From Arthrobacter sp. CJ23 (lineage in GTDB: Bacteria > Actinomycetota > Actinomycetes > Actinomycetales > Micrococcaceae): a DNA stretch of 64,000 nt. Shown here in pieces: positions 25,909-36,249 of this stretch. A program made the translations under genes and the position numbers. Below the pieces are notes generated by a model, which searched no databases, was not told where the DNA came from, and saw only the letters and a list, made by a program, of their open reading frames with translations. Within the stretch, counting starts at the first letter, position 1; every line of letters begins with the position of its first letter. Where the stretch lies: assembly GCF_024741795.1 (NCBI RefSeq), contig NZ_CP102950.1:3348001-3412000 (forward strand), in the 5' to 3' direction.

Positions 25909-25926
25909 TATTCTCTTCCTTTCCCG

Positions 25927-26325
25927 TTACCAGACGTACGCGAGGACTTCGCCGCCCACGCCCTTCTTGCCGGCCTGCTTGTCAGTCAGGAGGCCGGAAG
26001 AGGTGGACAGGATTGCGATACCCAGGCCACCCAGCACGTGCGGCAGGTTGGTGGACTTCGCGTAAACGCGGAGGCCGGGCTTGGAAATACGGCGAACGCC
26101 AGCGATGGAACGCTCGCGGTTCGGACCGAACTTCAGGTCGATGGTCAGCTTCTTGCCAACCTCGGCTTCTTCTTCCTTCCAAGCAGCGATGTAGCCTTCT
26201 GCCTTCAGGATGTCGGCAACGCGTGCCTTGAGCTTGCTGTACGGCATGCTCACGGTGTCGTGGTATGCCGAGTTTGCATTGCGCAGACGCGTAAGCATGT
26301 CTGCGACAGGATCTGTCATAGTCAT
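25927..26325 (-). CDS. rpsH: 30S ribosomal protein S8
   Basis: A 132-residue S8, [20 protein letters not shown], with the C-terminal [14 protein letters not shown] motif that binds 16S rRNA helix 21. The 79-base gap to rplE lacks the rpsN gene that many bacteria have at this place. Confidence 0.98.
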   Translation of the reverse strand: MTMTDPVADMLTRLRNANSAYHDTVSMPYSKLKARVADILKAEGYIAAWKEEEAEVGKKLTIDLKFGPNRERSIAGVRRISKPGLRVYAKSTNLPHVLGGLGIAILSTSSGLLTDKQAGKKGVGGEVLAYVW

Positions 26326-26404
26326 TGTGGGCTCTTGCCCTTCCTCGTACTGGTTTCCTCGCTGCTGCCTGAAGCCTCAGCGAAGGACCTGTTACGTAGT
26401 TAGA

Positions 26405-26983
26405 TTAGTCTTCGGCCTTGAACGGGAAACCAAGCGCCTTGAGCAGCGCACGGCCTTCGTCATCGGTCTTGGCAGTGGTGACAACCGTGATGTCCATACC
26501 GCGAACGCGGTCGATGGAGTCCTGGTCGATCTCGTGGAACATAACCTGCTCGGTCAGACCGAAGGTGTAGTTGCCGTTGCCATCGAACTGACGGCCGTTG
26601 AGGCCGCGGAAGTCACGGATACGCGGCAGTGCCAGCGTGACCAGACGGTCCACGAATTCCCACATGCGGTCGCCACGCAAAGTTGCGTGTGCACCGATCG
26701 GCATGCCTTCGCGCAGCTTGAACTGTGCGATCGACTTGCGGGCCTTGGTTACCTGCGGCTTCTGGCCGGTGATCAGGGTGAGGTCGCGGACAGCGCCGTC
26801 GATCAGCTTGGAGTCCTTGGCGGCATCTCCAACACCCATGTTCACAACAACCTTCACCAGGCGGGGAACCTGGTTGACGTTCTCGTACTTGAATTCCTCA
26901 AGAAGGGACTTCTTGATGGAATCGGCGTACTTGGTCTTCAGACGCGGAACGATCTTTACCGGAGTCTCGAGAGTCTCAGTCAT
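26405..26983 (-). CDS. rplE: 50S ribosomal protein L5
   Basis: A 192-residue L5 that binds 5S rRNA and the P-site tRNA. Typical blocks are [40 protein letters not shown] and [12 protein letters not shown] [13 protein letters not shown]. The ATG shares one base with the rplX stop (TAATG). Confidence 0.98.
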   Translation of the reverse strand: MTETLETPVKIVPRLKTKYADSIKKSLLEEFKYENVNQVPRLVKVVVNMGVGDAAKDSKLIDGAVRDLTLITGQKPQVTKARKSIAQFKLREGMPIGAHATLRGDRMWEFVDRLVTLALPRIRDFRGLNGRQFDGNGNYTFGLTEQVMFHEIDQDSIDRVRGMDITVVTTAKTDDEGRALLKALGFPFKAED

Positions 26984-27342
26984 TAGATGTCCTTCCCGGA
27001 AGCCTTGGACACGCGGATACGGACGGTCTTTGCGACGCCATCCTTCTCAACGGTCTCAATACGGAAACCAACGCGGGTCGGCTTCTTGGTGGACGGGTCA
27101 ACGAGAGCAACGTTCGAAACGTGGATCGGGGCCTCAACGACCTCGATGCCGCCGGTGGTGGTGCCGCGCTGCGACTGACCGACCTTGTTGTGCTTCGTTA
27201 CGCGGTTAACGCCTTCAACCAACACGCGGTTGGTGTCGGTGAATACGCGCAAGACCTTGCCCTGCTTGCCGCGGTCTCCGCCGCGTTCCTGCTTGGCACC
27301 GGTGATGACCTGAACGAGGTCACCCTTCTTGATCTTAGCCAT
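26983..27342 (-). CDS. rplX: 50S ribosomal protein L24
   Basis: A 119-residue L24 with the KOW motif ([20 protein letters not shown]) at its N-terminus. It initiates 50S assembly. It starts three bases after rplN and overlaps rplE by one. Confidence 0.97.
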   Translation of the reverse strand: MAKIKKGDLVQVITGAKQERGGDRGKQGKVLRVFTDTNRVLVEGVNRVTKHNKVGQSQRGTTTGGIEVVEAPIHVSNVALVDPSTKKPTRVGFRIETVEKDGVAKTVRIRVSKASGKDI

Positions 27343-27345
27343 GGA

Positions 27346-27714
27346 CTAAAGCACCTCCGGGGCCAGCGAAACGATCTTCATGAACTTCTTGTCGCGAAGT
27401 TCACGACCAACCGGGCCGAAGATACGGGTACCGCGGGGGTCACCGTCGTTCTTCAGGATCACAGCTGCGTTTTCGTCAAACTTGATGTAGGAACCATCCG
27501 CACGGCGGCGTTCCTTCTTGGTACGGACGATGACCGCCTTAACGACGTCGCCCTTCTTTACGTTGCCGCCAGGGATAGCGTCCTTGACGGTAGCGACGAT
27601 GACGTCGCCGATGCCTGCGTAGCGACGGCCGGATCCACCGAGAACGCGGATGGTAAGGATTTCCTTAGCACCCGTGTTGTCGGCGACCTTCAGTCGCGAC
27701 TCCTGCTGAATCAA
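27346..27714 (-). CDS. rplN: 50S ribosomal protein L14
   Basis: A 122-residue L14, [20 protein letters not shown], which forms an intersubunit bridge. The start codon is TTG (27712-27714) with AAGGAG six bases before it. It is the first gene of the spc unit: a strong terminator lies between it and rpsQ, so it needs its own promoter. Confidence 0.97.
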   Translation of the reverse strand: MIQQESRLKVADNTGAKEILTIRVLGGSGRRYAGIGDVIVATVKDAIPGGNVKKGDVVKAVIVRTKKERRRADGSYIKFDENAAVILKNDGDPRGTRIFGPVGRELRDKKFMKIVSLAPEVL

Positions 27715-27951
27715 TTTTTACTCCTTGCGTCGCGCCGGTTCTCAGACCGAAATGGTGCATACGGAATGAGCCTTGCGGAACGGTTGATCGGGGTGTCTCT
27801 TGACTTGCCTGGATTTTGCCAGAGCAAGCCTAAACGCCCGTGCCAAAAGCATCAGCTTCCCTTGCAGAAAACTCTGCGCGGGGCAGTATGCCAGGGCACG
27901 ATTGTTTACGAGGTAATGGACAACGCACTATTGGCGCCATACAAACTCAAT

Positions 27952-27957
27952 ATCCTA
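27952..27957 (-). promoter_or_regulatory. Candidate -10 element for the rplN (spc) unit
   Basis: TAGGAT on the minus strand lies about 29 bases downstream of the rpsQ terminator. No good -35 hexamer is found at the normal distance, so this is a weak call based on position and the -10 match. Confidence 0.35.
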
Positions 27958-27985
27958 GCACGTTCCGGCCCAAGAGCCGAAACGG

Positions 27986-28023
27986 GGAAAGGCCCGCGTT
28001 CCATGCGGAACGCGGGCCTTTCC
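27986..28023 (-). terminator. Terminator after rpsQ (end of S10 unit)
   Basis: A 17-bp perfect stem (27986-28002 with 28007-28023) has a four-base loop. On the minus strand the stem itself ends in CCTTTCC, so the U tract is short. It lies 33 bases after the rpsQ stop. Confidence 0.88.
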
Positions 28024-28056
28024 AGTCAATCCAGGCCGGGCACGCCCGGCAGGGAT

Positions 28057-28353
28057 TTACTTGGCCTTTTCGAGGATCTCGACCAGACGCCACCGCTTGG
28101 TAGCGGACAGCGGGCGGGTCTCGGCGATGAGAACGAGGTCGCCGATGCCGGCGGTGTTCTCTTCGTCGTGAGCCTTGATCTTCGAGGTGCGGCGAATAAC
28201 CTTGCCGTACAGAGCGTGCTTCACGCGGTCTTCAACCTGAACAACGATGGTCTTTTCCATCTTGTCAGAGACAACGTAGCCGCGACGCGTCTTACGGTAA
28301 CCGCGCTGTTCAGCGCTGGCTGCTGCTTCCGTCACAGTTTCCTTCTCGCTCAC
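28057..28353 (-). CDS. rpsQ: 30S ribosomal protein S17
   Basis: A 98-residue OB-fold S17 with [19 protein letters not shown] and a 15-residue N-terminal extension. The GTG start overlaps the rpmC stop by four bases. It is the last gene of the S10 unit, followed by a terminator. Confidence 0.97.
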   Translation of the reverse strand: MSEKETVTEAAASAEQRGYRKTRRGYVVSDKMEKTIVVQVEDRVKHALYGKVIRRTSKIKAHDEENTAGIGDLVLIAETRPLSATKRWRLVEILEKAK

Positions 28354-28658
28354 TTGGAGTCCTCTCCAGCTTCAGCCTTGGCTTCTGCCTTCTTGGACTT
28401 CTTTTCTTCCTTGGCTTCCACAACCGGTGCGGCAACCTCGGCACGAATGCCCAGTTCGCGCTCACGGAGAACGGTGTAGATGCGTGCGATGTCCTTCTTT
28501 ACCGCGCGCAGACGACCGTGGTTCTCCAGCTGTCCGGTGGCGGACTGGAAACGCAGGTTGAACAGCTCTTCCTTGGACTTGCGGAGTTCTTCAACGAGAC
28601 GCTCGTTGTCGAAACCGTCCAGCTGTGCGGGTGCGAGATCCTTCGACCCTACTGCCAT
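28350..28658 (-). CDS. rpmC: 50S ribosomal protein L29 with Lys/Glu/Ala tail
   Basis: The L29 core (about 10-72; [34 protein letters not shown]) is followed by a charged tail of about 28 residues ([20 protein letters not shown]). At 102 residues it is longer than the usual 60-70. L29 lies at the tunnel exit and docks targeting factors, where such a tail would be exposed. Confidence 0.96.
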   Translation of the reverse strand: MAVGSKDLAPAQLDGFDNERLVEELRKSKEELFNLRFQSATGQLENHGRLRAVKKDIARIYTVLRERELGIRAEVAAPVVEAKEEKKSKKAEAKAEAGEDSK

Positions 28659-28660
28659 TT

Positions 28661-29077
28661 CTATTCACCACCTTCGCGACGCACAATGCGTGCCTTCAAC
28701 GGGAGCTTGTGGATTGCCAGGCGCAGTGCCTCGCGAGCTACCTCTTCATTGACACCGGAGAGTTCGAAGAGAACCCGGCCCGGCTTGACGTTTGCGACCC
28801 ACCATTCCGGAGAACCCTTACCGGAACCCATTCGGGTTTCGGCAGGCTTCTTCGTCAGCGGACGGTCCGGGTAGATGTTGATCCAGACCTTGCCGCCACG
28901 CTTGATGTGGCGGGTCATCGCGATACGGGCAGACTCGATCTGACGGTTCGTCACGTATGCCGGGCTGAGGGCCTGGATACCGAACTCACCGAAAGTGACC
29001 TTGGTGCCGCCGGTTGCAGCGCCCGAACGACCCGGGTGGTGCTGCTTGCGGTGCTTGACTCGACGTGGGATAAGCAT
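28661..29077 (-). CDS. rplP: 50S ribosomal protein L16
   Basis: A 138-residue L16, [19 protein letters not shown], with the [20 protein letters not shown] block. It helps tRNA binding at the A site. It abuts rpsC with no gap and ends two bases before rpmC. Confidence 0.98.
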   Translation of the reverse strand: MLIPRRVKHRKQHHPGRSGAATGGTKVTFGEFGIQALSPAYVTNRQIESARIAMTRHIKRGGKVWINIYPDRPLTKKPAETRMGSGKGSPEWWVANVKPGRVLFELSGVNEEVAREALRLAIHKLPLKARIVRREGGE

Positions 29078-29914
29078 TTAAGCCTGTCCTCCTTCTGCAG
29101 CAGCGGGTGCTGCCTCAGCTGCCGGAGCTTCAGCTGCAGCGGGTGCTGCGTCAGCTGCCGGACGGTCGGTACGACGACGACGGTCACCGCGGTCAGCGCC
29201 ACCCGGGCGGCCCGGGCGGTCGCTGGCACCACGGCCGCGGGACGGAGCAGCAGCTGCCTGCTGTGCCAGTTCCTTGGCGGTGACGTCACCCTTGTAGATC
29301 CAGACCTTCACACCGATGCGGCCGAAGGTGGTCTTGGCTTCGTAGAAGCCGTAGTCGATGTTCGCGCGGAGGGTGTGCAGGGGCACACGGCCTTCGCGGT
29401 AGAACTCCGAGCGGGACATTTCCGCGCCGCCCAGTCGACCCGAGCAAGCAATACGGATGCCCTTGGCACCTGCGCGCTGTGCGGACTGCATGGCCTTCTT
29501 CATCGCACGGCGGAATGCCACGCGGGAAGTCAGCTGTTCTGCAACGCCCTGGGCAACAAGCTGTGCTTCCATCTCGGGGTTCTTGACCTCGAGGATGTTC
29601 AGCTGAACCTGCTTGCCGGTGAGCTTTTCGAGCTCGCCGCGGATGCGGTCTGCTTCGGCGCCGCGGCGGCCGATGACGATGCCCGGGCGGGCCGTGTGGA
29701 TGTCCACGCGGACACGGTCACGGGTGCGCTCGATTTCGACCTTGGCGATGCCGGCGCGCTCCATGCCCGTGGACATAAGCTGGCGGATCTTGATGTCTTC
29801 GCGAACGAAGTCCTTGTAGCGCTGTCCCGGCTTGTTGCTGTCGGCGAACCAGTGCGAAACGTGGTCCGTCGTGATGCCGAGTCGGAACCCGTGCGGGTTT
29901 ACTTTCTGTCCCAC
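29078..29914 (-). CDS. rpsC: 30S ribosomal protein S3 with Pro/Ala-rich tail
   Basis: The KH domain ([34 protein letters not shown]) and the C-terminal S3 domain occupy the first about 218 residues. An Arg/Gly then Ala/Pro/Glu-rich tail of about 60 residues follows. S3 forms the mRNA entry tunnel and has helicase activity with S4 and S5. The start is GTG 29914, directly after rplV. Confidence 0.97.
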   Translation of the reverse strand: MGQKVNPHGFRLGITTDHVSHWFADSNKPGQRYKDFVREDIKIRQLMSTGMERAGIAKVEIERTRDRVRVDIHTARPGIVIGRRGAEADRIRGELEKLTGKQVQLNILEVKNPEMEAQLVAQGVAEQLTSRVAFRRAMKKAMQSAQRAGAKGIRIACSGRLGGAEMSRSEFYREGRVPLHTLRANIDYGFYEAKTTFGRIGVKVWIYKGDVTAKELAQQAAAAPSRGRGASDRPGRPGGADRGDRRRRTDRPAADAAPAAAEAPAAEAAPAAAEGGQA

Positions 29915-30280
29915 TTAGCGAGCCTCCTCTTTCTCCGGGGTAGCGACTACCACGGTGATGTGGCTGGTGCGCTTCTTGATCTGAAATGCACGACCCTGGG
30001 CACGCGGCTGGAACCGCTTCATGGTCGGGCCTTCATCAACAAACGCTTCGCTGATGATGAGGTCACCTTCGTCAAACGCAACACCGTCGCGGTCCGCGAG
30101 GACCCGGGCGTTGGCGATTGCCGACTGAACTACCTTGAATACCGGCTCCGAAGCTGCCTGGGGGGCAAACTTCAGAATTGCCAGAGCCTCATTCGCTTGC
30201 TTACCACGAACAAGGTTGACGACGCGCCGGGCCTTCATAGGCGTTACGCGGATGTGACGCGCAATTGCCTTGGCTTCCAT
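29915..30280 (-). CDS. rplV: 50S ribosomal protein L22
   Basis: A 121-residue L22 with [20 protein letters not shown] and the tunnel-lining hairpin region [20 protein letters not shown]. That hairpin has no visible deletion of the kind that gives macrolide resistance. Confidence 0.97.
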   Translation of the reverse strand: MEAKAIARHIRVTPMKARRVVNLVRGKQANEALAILKFAPQAASEPVFKVVQSAIANARVLADRDGVAFDEGDLIISEAFVDEGPTMKRFQPRAQGRAFQIKKRTSHITVVVATPEKEEAR

Positions 30281-30318
30281 TGCTTTCCTTCTCTCGTCTA
30301 TGACGTAAGTGCAGGCGC

Positions 30319-30600
30319 CTAGCGGCGCTTGCCCTTACGGTCGTCCTTGACATGGCCGCGGAATGTCCGCGTGGGAGCGAATTCGCCGAGCTTGTGCCCG
30401 ACCATCGACTCAGTGACAAACACGGGGATGTGCTTGCGTCCGTCGTGAACGGCGATCGTGTGTCCGAGCATGTCGGGGATGATCATCGAACGGCGGGACC
30501 AGGTCTTGATGACGTTCTTGGTGCCCTTATCGTTTTCCCGTGCGACCTTCACAAAGAGGTGCTGGTCAACGAAAGGACCTTTTTTCAGGCTGCGTGGCAT
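30319..30600 (-). CDS. rpsS: 30S ribosomal protein S19
   Basis: A 93-residue S19, [15 protein letters not shown], with [20 protein letters not shown] and [14 protein letters not shown]. It lies in the head of the 30S. It follows rplB by 12 bases. Confidence 0.98.
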   Translation of the reverse strand: MPRSLKKGPFVDQHLFVKVARENDKGTKNVIKTWSRRSMIIPDMLGHTIAVHDGRKHIPVFVTESMVGHKLGEFAPTRTFRGHVKDDRKGKRR

Positions 30601-30612
30601 GTGTCCAGGCTC

Positions 30613-31452
30613 CTATCGCTTGTTCTTGCCAGTACGGCGGCGACGCACAATAAGCTTGTCGCTCTCTTTGTTCGGGCGGCGGGTGCGGCCTTCACGCTTA
30701 CCGTTCGGGTTGACGGGGTGACGTCCACCGGACGTCTTACCCTCGCCACCACCGTGCGGGTGGTCGACCGGGTTCATGGCGACACCACGGACGGTCGGGC
30801 GAACGCCCTTCCAGCGCATACGGCCGGCCTTGCCCCAGTTGATGTTCGACTGCTCGGCGTTGCCGACCTCGCCGACGGTTGCGCGGCAGCGCACGTCAAC
30901 GTTGCGGATTTCACCGGAAGGCAGACGCAGCTGGGCGAAACGGCCTTCCTTGGCGACGAGCTGTACCGAAGCACCGGCGGAGCGGGCCATCTTGGCGCCG
31001 CCACCCGGACGCAGTTCAACTGCGTGGATGGTGGTACCAACCGGGATGTTGCGCAGCGGCAGGTTGTTGCCCGGCTTGATGTCAGCGTCGGGGCCAGCCT
31101 CGACGAAGTCACCCTGGGACAGCTTGTTCGGGGCGATGATGTAACGCTTGGTGCCATCAACGTAGTGCAGGAGGGCGATGCGAGCCGTGCGGTTCGGATC
31201 GTACTCGATTTCTGCAACGCGGGCGTTGACGCCGTCCTTGTCGTGGCGACGGAAGTCGATCAGACGGTACTGGCGCTTGTGGCCACCACCCTTGTGACGG
31301 GTGGTGATCTTACCGGTGTTGTTACGGCCGCCAGTCTTGTGCAGCGGACGCAGCAACGACTTTTCCGGAGTCGATCGCGTGATTTCAGCGAAGTCGGCTA
31401 CGCTCGAGCCACGACGGCCCGGGGTAGTCGGCTTGTATTTACGGATTCCCAT
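30613..31452 (-). CDS. rplB: 50S ribosomal protein L2
   Basis: A 279-residue L2, [15 protein letters not shown], with [18 protein letters not shown] [20 protein letters not shown] and the C-terminal HPHGGGEG with the His needed for peptidyl transferase function. Length is typical. Confidence 0.98.
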   Translation of the reverse strand: MGIRKYKPTTPGRRGSSVADFAEITRSTPEKSLLRPLHKTGGRNNTGKITTRHKGGGHKRQYRLIDFRRHDKDGVNARVAEIEYDPNRTARIALLHYVDGTKRYIIAPNKLSQGDFVEAGPDADIKPGNNLPLRNIPVGTTIHAVELRPGGGAKMARSAGASVQLVAKEGRFAQLRLPSGEIRNVDVRCRATVGEVGNAEQSNINWGKAGRMRWKGVRPTVRGVAMNPVDHPHGGGEGKTSGGRHPVNPNGKREGRTRRPNKESDKLIVRRRRTGKNKR

Positions 31453-31481
31453 AATTTATTTCCTCGTTAAAGTGGTCTCCG

Positions 31482-31787
31482 CTACGCGAGCGGACCGCCG
31501 AAGATGTCGATTGTGCCTTCTTTGAGGGAGACAATGGCGCGCTTGGTGCTCTTGCGCTGTCCCCATCCGAATTTGGTGCGCTTGCGCTTACCGGCACGGT
31601 TGATGGTGTTGATCGATTCGACCTTGACGGAGAAAATCTTCTCCACGGCCAGCTTGATCTCGGTCTTGTTCGAGCGGGGGTCCACCAGGAAGGTGTACTT
31701 TCCCTCATCGATCAGGCCGTAGCTCTTTTCCGATACGACGGGTGCAAGCACGACGTCGCGCGGGTCCTTGATGGTGGCTGCACTCAC
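31482..31787 (-). CDS. rplW: 50S ribosomal protein L23
   Basis: A 101-residue L23 with [20 protein letters not shown] and the C-terminal [20 protein letters not shown]. It is the docking site for trigger factor and SRP at the tunnel exit. The GTG start overlaps the rplD stop by four bases. Confidence 0.97.
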   Translation of the reverse strand: MSAATIKDPRDVVLAPVVSEKSYGLIDEGKYTFLVDPRSNKTEIKLAVEKIFSVKVESINTINRAGKRKRTKFGWGQRKSTKRAIVSLKEGTIDIFGGPLA

Positions 31788-32401
31788 TTGGCATCCTCCT
31801 CGTTCTTTGCCTTGCTGGCAACGAATGCCTCGTAGGCAGCCTTGGTGAAGACTACGTCGTCAGAGACAAGCACGTCGTAGGTGTTCAGCTGGTCTGCGTA
31901 CAGAACGTGAACATTCTCGAGGTTGCGCACGGACAGTGCAGCAACATCGTTGGCGCGCTCGATGACAACGAGCAGGTTCTTGCGCTCGGACACGCCGGCC
32001 AACGTTGCCAGTGCTTCCTTGGCGGACGGCTTGGTGCCGGCTACCAGTTCAGCAACAACGTGGATGCGGCCGTTGCGGGCGCGGTCAGAGAGTGCGCCGC
32101 GCAGTGCAGCAGCAATCATCTTCTTGGGGGTGCGCTGGCTGTAGTCACGCGGGGTGGGGCCGTGGACAACGCCACCACCGGTCATGTGAGGAGCACGGAT
32201 GGAACCCTGACGGGCGCGGCCGGTACCCTTCTGCTTGAACGGCTTGCGGCCTGCACCGGAAACTTCAGCGCGGGTCTTGGTCTTGTGGGTACCCTGGCGC
32301 GCAGCAGCGAGCTGTGCGACGACGACCTGGTGCAGCAGCGGCACGTTGGTCTGGACGTCGAAGATCTCTGCAGGCAGGTCTACCTTGACAGTGCTAGTCA
32401 T
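31784..32401 (-). CDS. rplD: 50S ribosomal protein L4
   Basis: A 205-residue L4 with the tunnel loop [26 protein letters not shown]. In many bacteria L4 also represses the S10 operon by binding its leader; whether that holds here is unknown. It starts four bases after rplC. Confidence 0.97.
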   Translation of the reverse strand: MTSTVKVDLPAEIFDVQTNVPLLHQVVVAQLAAARQGTHKTKTRAEVSGAGRKPFKQKGTGRARQGSIRAPHMTGGGVVHGPTPRDYSQRTPKKMIAAALRGALSDRARNGRIHVVAELVAGTKPSAKEALATLAGVSERKNLLVVIERANDVAALSVRNLENVHVLYADQLNTYDVLVSDDVVFTKAAYEAFVASKAKNEEDAK

Positions 32402-32405
32402 TTAA

Positions 32406-33056
32406 CTAGGCTCCCTTCACGGCGGTGCGTACGAGTACGACCTGTCCGCGGGCGCCGGGAACGGCACCCTTGATGAGGAGCAGCGACTTCTCAACGTCAA
32501 CCGCGTGGACCGTGAGGTTCAGCGTGGTGTGACGCTCGGCGCCCATGCGGCCGGCCATTTTCAGACCCTTGAAGACGCGGCTCGGGGTGGATGCGCCACC
32601 GATGGAGCCAGGCTTACGGTGGTTCTTGTGTGCACCGTGGGAAGCGCCAACGCCGTGGAAGCCGTGACGCTTCATAACACCGGCAAAGCCCTTACCCTTG
32701 GAGGTGCCGACGACGTCGATCTTCTGGCCGGCTTCGAAGAGCTCAACAGAAAGCTCCTGGCCCAGCTCGTAAGAAGCGGCGTCTGCGGTACGCAGTTCGA
32801 CGACGTGGCGGCGAGGAGTTACGCCAGCCTTCTCAAAGTGACCAGCCAGCGGCTTGGTGACCTTGCGGGGGTCGATCTGGCCGTAGCCGATCTGGACGGC
32901 GACGTAGCCATCTACCTCTGCGTTGCGCAGCTGCGTGATGACGTTGGAGTCAGCCTGGACGACAGTTACCGGGATGAGCTTGTTGTTCTCGTCCCAGACC
33001 TGGGTCATGCCGAGCTTCGTGCCCAGCAGGCCCTTTACATTACGGGTTGCGGTCAT
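32406..33056 (-). CDS. rplC: 50S ribosomal protein L3
   Basis: A 216-residue L3 that reaches toward the peptidyl transferase centre. [20 protein letters not shown] and the [20 protein letters not shown] block are typical. It follows rpsJ by 18 bases. Confidence 0.97.
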   Translation of the reverse strand: MTATRNVKGLLGTKLGMTQVWDENNKLIPVTVVQADSNVITQLRNAEVDGYVAVQIGYGQIDPRKVTKPLAGHFEKAGVTPRRHVVELRTADAASYELGQELSVELFEAGQKIDVVGTSKGKGFAGVMKRHGFHGVGASHGAHKNHRKPGSIGGASTPSRVFKGLKMAGRMGAERHTTLNLTVHAVDVEKSLLLIKGAVPGARGQVVLVRTAVKGA

Positions 33057-33074
33057 AGTTTTCTCAGCACCTCC

Positions 33075-33383
33075 CTACAGCTTGATTTCGATGTTCACGT
33101 CGGCCGGCAGGTCGAGACGCATAAGCGAGTCAACAGCCTTCGGCGTGGGGTCGATGATGTCGATCAGACGCTTGTGAGTACGCATTTCGAAGTGCTCACG
33201 GCTGTCCTTGTACTTGTGGGGAGAGCGGATAACGCAGTACACGTTCTTCTCCGTCGGCAGCGGCACGGGGCCGACTACCGTTGCGCCTGCGCGCGTGACC
33301 GTCTCAACGATCTTCCGCGCTGAAACATCAATGACCTCGTGGTCATATGACTTCAGCCGGATGCGGATTTTTTGTCCCGCCAT
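33075..33383 (-). CDS. rpsJ: 30S ribosomal protein S10 (NusE)
   Basis: A 102-residue S10, [19 protein letters not shown], with [19 protein letters not shown]. It also joins NusB in antitermination. It is the first gene of the S10 unit. tuf is not directly upstream; a beta-glucosidase and small genes lie between. Confidence 0.98.
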
Positions 33384-33768
33384 GTCGCCTGACTCTCTTT
33401 CAGTTAGTGCTGCTCTGAGTTAGGGCTGCTCTGTTTACTTTTGTGTTGCATGTGGCCGCCGAAGCGTTTGAGGCTGTACCACCACCCACCGCACAAGCTG
33501 AATCCGGATCAATCCGGGTTCCTCAACCTGCCGGTGCACCGACCCCCGCGGTCGGGCGTGTCGCGATTTTCACGCAAACTCGACCGCAATCCATGGGGTT
33601 CAGGGTTATGTTTGGGCTTCAGCCTGGACCCTGACACCCGGCATTATCCGGATCGGGACACGAAGAAGCGCTTGAACAACTCATCCAGTATGCCGGAATT
33701 CGGCGGCAGATGCGAATCGGGGCCGCGGGGCCATTGCCACCGCCGCCGGGCCTGTAGATGATAGGGAC
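33384..33768. other. Divergent intergenic region, 385 bases
   Basis: It separates rpsJ (minus) from the beta-glucosidase (plus) and must hold the S10 promoter and leader. Tandem near-repeats GTTAGTGCTGCTCTGA and GTTAGGGCTGCTCTG lie at about 33404-33433, just before rpsJ. No gene and no confident promoter were seen. Confidence 0.65.
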
Positions 33769-35196
33769 ATGACCGTCCAGAACGCGGGAGCTGCGGAGGA
33801 CCTCGCCAACCGCCTGCATCCGGGCTTCACGCTGGGCGTCGCGGCGGCCGCTTTCCAGATCGAGGGGGCACTGACCGCCGATGGCCGCGGCCCTTCCAGC
33901 TGGGATGCCTTCGCGGAGAAGCCCGGGGCGATCGTGGACGGCCACTCCCCCGCCGTCGCCTGCGACCACTACAACCGCTCGGACGAGGACATCGCGCTCA
34001 TGCGCGAACTCGGCGTCGACTCCTACCGCTTCTCGCTCTCCTGGCCCAGGATCCAGCCGGGCGGCACCGGCCCCGTGAACCAGCAGGGCCTGGACTTCTA
34101 CGACCGCCTGATCGACAAACTGCTCCAGGCCAGCATCTCCCCGATGGTGACGCTCTTCCACTGGGACACGCCCCTGCCGCTGGAGCATGCGGGCGGCTGG
34201 ATGAACCGCACGACGGCGGAGCGTTTCGCGGCGTACGCCGCCGCGGCCGCCGCGCGGTTCGGCGACCGGGTGGAGCAGTGGGTCACCCTCAATGAACCCG
34301 TTTCGGTTGCGCTGCAGGGCTACGCCGTGGGCGTCCATGCCCCGGGCCACAGCCTGCTCTTCGACGCACTGCCCGCCGCGCACCACCAGCTCCTCGGCCA
34401 CGGGCTGGCCGTCCAGGCGCTGCGGGCCGCCGGCGTCGCGGGGAAGATCGGCGTGTCCAACATGCACTCCCCGGTCCGTCCGGCCAGCAAACGGCTCTCC
34501 GACCGCCTCATGGCCCAGGCGTTTGACCTGATCTTCAACCGGGTCTACGCCGACCCCATCCTCCTGGGCCGGTATCCCAAACCCCCGCTGCCCGTGCGGC
34601 CCTGGTTCCGGGCCCTGGGCAACATCCCGGACAGGGACCTGGAAACCATCCATCAGCCGCTGGACTTCTACGGGCTGAACTACTACTACCCCATGAAGGT
34701 CGCCTCCGGCCGGGACCCCGCCGAGGCCAGGGCAGACAATCCTTCGGCCATGTCGCGGCTCCCGTTCCATCTGGCCGCCTTCCCCGAGTACGAAACCACC
34801 GGCTTCGGCTGGCCTGTTGCCCCGGACCACCTGGGCGTGCTGCTGCGGGAAATGAAGGACCGGTATGGAGAGGCCCTGCCTCCCATCTACATCACGGAGA
34901 GCGGAGCGAGCTTCCCGGAACCGGAGCATGTGCAGGGCCCGGTCCCGGACGCCAACAGGATCGGCTACCTCGCAGACCATCTCGGCCACGCGCTGCAGGC
35001 CACAGCCCCTGGCGGGATCGCACACGACGTCGAGCTGCTGGGCTACTACGTGTGGACCCTGCTGGACAACTTCGAATGGGCGGCGGGGTATTCACAGCGC
35101 TTCGGCCTTGTGCACGTGGACTTCGACACCCTGGAGCGGACTCCCAAGGAGTCGTTCTACTGGTACCAGTCGCTGTGCCGGAGCCGCCGGCCCTAG
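33769..35196 (+). CDS. GH1 beta-glucosidase
   Basis: A 475-residue cytosolic glycoside hydrolase of family 1 that splits beta-linked disaccharides or aryl glucosides. The acid/base is Glu176 in TLNEP and the nucleophile Glu377 in YITESG; QIEGALTADGRGPSSWD and the aglycone-site FEWAAGYSQRFGLVHVD are also typical. No signal peptide. It stands alone on the plus strand between the S10 unit and tuf, with no transporter or regulator beside it. The sugar importer at 11464 could supply substrate, but that link is only a guess. Confidence 0.95.
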   Translation: MTVQNAGAAEDLANRLHPGFTLGVAAAAFQIEGALTADGRGPSSWDAFAEKPGAIVDGHSPAVACDHYNRSDEDIALMRELGVDSYRFSLSWPRIQPGGTGPVNQQGLDFYDRLIDKLLQASISPMVTLFHWDTPLPLEHAGGWMNRTTAERFAAYAAAAAARFGDRVEQWVTLNEPVSVALQGYAVGVHAPGHSLLFDALPAAHHQLLGHGLAVQALRAAGVAGKIGVSNMHSPVRPASKRLSDRLMAQAFDLIFNRVYADPILLGRYPKPPLPVRPWFRALGNIPDRDLETIHQPLDFYGLNYYYPMKVASGRDPAEARADNPSAMSRLPFHLAAFPEYETTGFGWPVAPDHLGVLLREMKDRYGEALPPIYITESGASFPEPEHVQGPVPDANRIGYLADHLGHALQATAPGGIAHDVELLGYYVWTLLDNFEWAAGYSQRFGLVHVDFDTLERTPKESFYWYQSLCRSRRP

Positions 35197-35240
35197 CTTG
35201 CCTGGCTTGGCCCTTCCGCCTGGTGCTGTTTGTCCGGGGG

Positions 35241-35366
35241 CTACTTGTCCTTGTTGGCGCGGTTGATGCGCTTGGCGCGGTCGATTTCCTTGCGGAAGTA
35301 TTTCCTGCCCCACAGGACGGCCACCACCACGGCCGCCGCAATCACCAGAAAAATCAGGAATTCCAT
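35241..35366 (-). CDS. Small single-span membrane protein
   Basis: A 41-residue frame: a hydrophobic N-terminal segment (MEFLIFLVIAAAVVVAVLW, residues 1-19) and a basic tail rich in Lys and Arg. GGATTGGAG lies just before the ATG. It would be inserted with the tail in the cytoplasm. Function unknown; the good RBS, clean membrane-plus-charge pattern and gene-free surroundings are the only support. Confidence 0.6.
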   Translation of the reverse strand: MEFLIFLVIAAAVVVAVLWGRKYFRKEIDRAKRINRANKDK

Positions 35367-35396
35367 GCTTTGCTCCAATCCTCAAGGGCAACCGTA

Positions 35397-35971
35397 TCAG
35401 GGCAGCGGCGCCGGCGGCTTGCTGCGGTTGAGGCGCCAGATGGCCAGGAAGCTCAACGACAGGAAGACCAGGACCGTGCTGTCGAGCGCACTGCTGCCAG
35501 AACGTAGGCCGCCGTTCCCACAACGGACGTCACCAGCCACGCCGCGGGACCGCTCTGCAAGGCAAAGTTGTACATCGCCAGGCCGGTCACGGGAATCAAC
35601 GCCGGCCCTGTTCCGGCGAACGCGACGGCGGCGGGCTTCAGCCTGGGCGCCTTGGCATGGAGAACGAAGCCACCGGCGTAGAAGACCGCGGTGATCGCCC
35701 AGACGCCCGCGAAGCGCAGGGCCGCCGGGAGGCTGGTGCCGATGAACAAGGCCGCAGCGGCAACAAGCAAGAGGCTGGCCACGTACAGCGTGATGTTGAT
35801 GTTCTGCTTGTCCCGCTTCTCCCGCCGGGCCGCCCGCTCGGCGAACAGCTCCCCAGGCGGGCGGTGCCGGGCTTGAGGCGGCGGCGGAGGCGCAGGCACA
35901 GGCACGGGCACCGTAGGCAGCACGGGCTGCGTCGGGAGAACCGGGCGAGCCACCGGGCTGGAGGCGGGCAC
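35397..35971 (-). pseudogene. Frameshifted remnant of a multi-span membrane protein
   Basis: The frame from GTG 35971 encodes a Pro-rich N-terminus, a basic stretch (RAARREKRDKQ) and at least four membrane segments with LYVASLLLVAAAALFIGTSL. It breaks near 35480, after AAYVLAAVRS. The next frame goes on with STVLVFLSLSFLAIW and ends at 35397. The gene therefore looks shifted and shortened, perhaps with an internal deletion of a much larger membrane protein. The upstream end is unclear. A real 172-residue protein is possible but its last ten residues look like off-frame sequence. Confidence 0.6.
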
Positions 35972-36127
35972 CCTGCCGGCCTGGAAGGGGCTGGACCGGA
36001 GAACGAGGCCGGGCAGGCGAGGCTGTGCTGGGACAACCGGGAGAGACCAGCGTGACCATTGCGGTCATGAACCCCAGCATGGCAACTCCCCCTGTTCCGA
36101 TGGTGCCGGGAGTATGCACCCGACACA

Positions 36128-36150
36128 ATTAATCCAATCGATAGATTAAT
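36128..36150. promoter_or_regulatory. AT-rich inverted repeat, possible operator
   Basis: ATTAATC and GATTAAT are exact inverted copies separated by nine bases. This is a marked AT-rich island in GC-rich DNA. It lies just upstream of the broken membrane-protein gene and after the tuf terminator, so it may be a promoter/operator of that gene. Confidence 0.4.
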
Positions 36151-36156
36151 CATGTC

Positions 36157-36196
36157 AAAGAAGAACCCCGCCACATATGCGGCGGGGTCCTTCTTT
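36157..36196 (-). terminator. Terminator after tuf
   Basis: The stem ACCCCGCC with GGCGGGGT, extended by AAGAAG/CTTCTTT on the outside, ends in TTCTTTGACA on the minus strand. It lies 54 bases after the tuf stop. Confidence 0.85.
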
Positions 36197-36249
36197 GGCT
36201 TGTTACCGTCTGCCAGGCAGCCGGTCCTTCACCGATCTACAAGTAGAAA

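Larger units (their letters stand above)
27715..28056. other. Intergenic region between S10 and spc units, 342 bases
   Basis: It holds the rpsQ terminator (27986-28023) and then, toward rplN, the candidate promoter at 27952-27957 and a leader of about 240 bases. No reading frame in it looks like a gene. The leader is a natural place for S8-type or similar feedback control, but no known fold was recognised. Confidence 0.7.

Noticed and set aside
26326..26404. Possible hidden rpsN between rplE and rpsH
   Set aside because: Only 79 bases, with no CxxC or S14-like residues in any frame.
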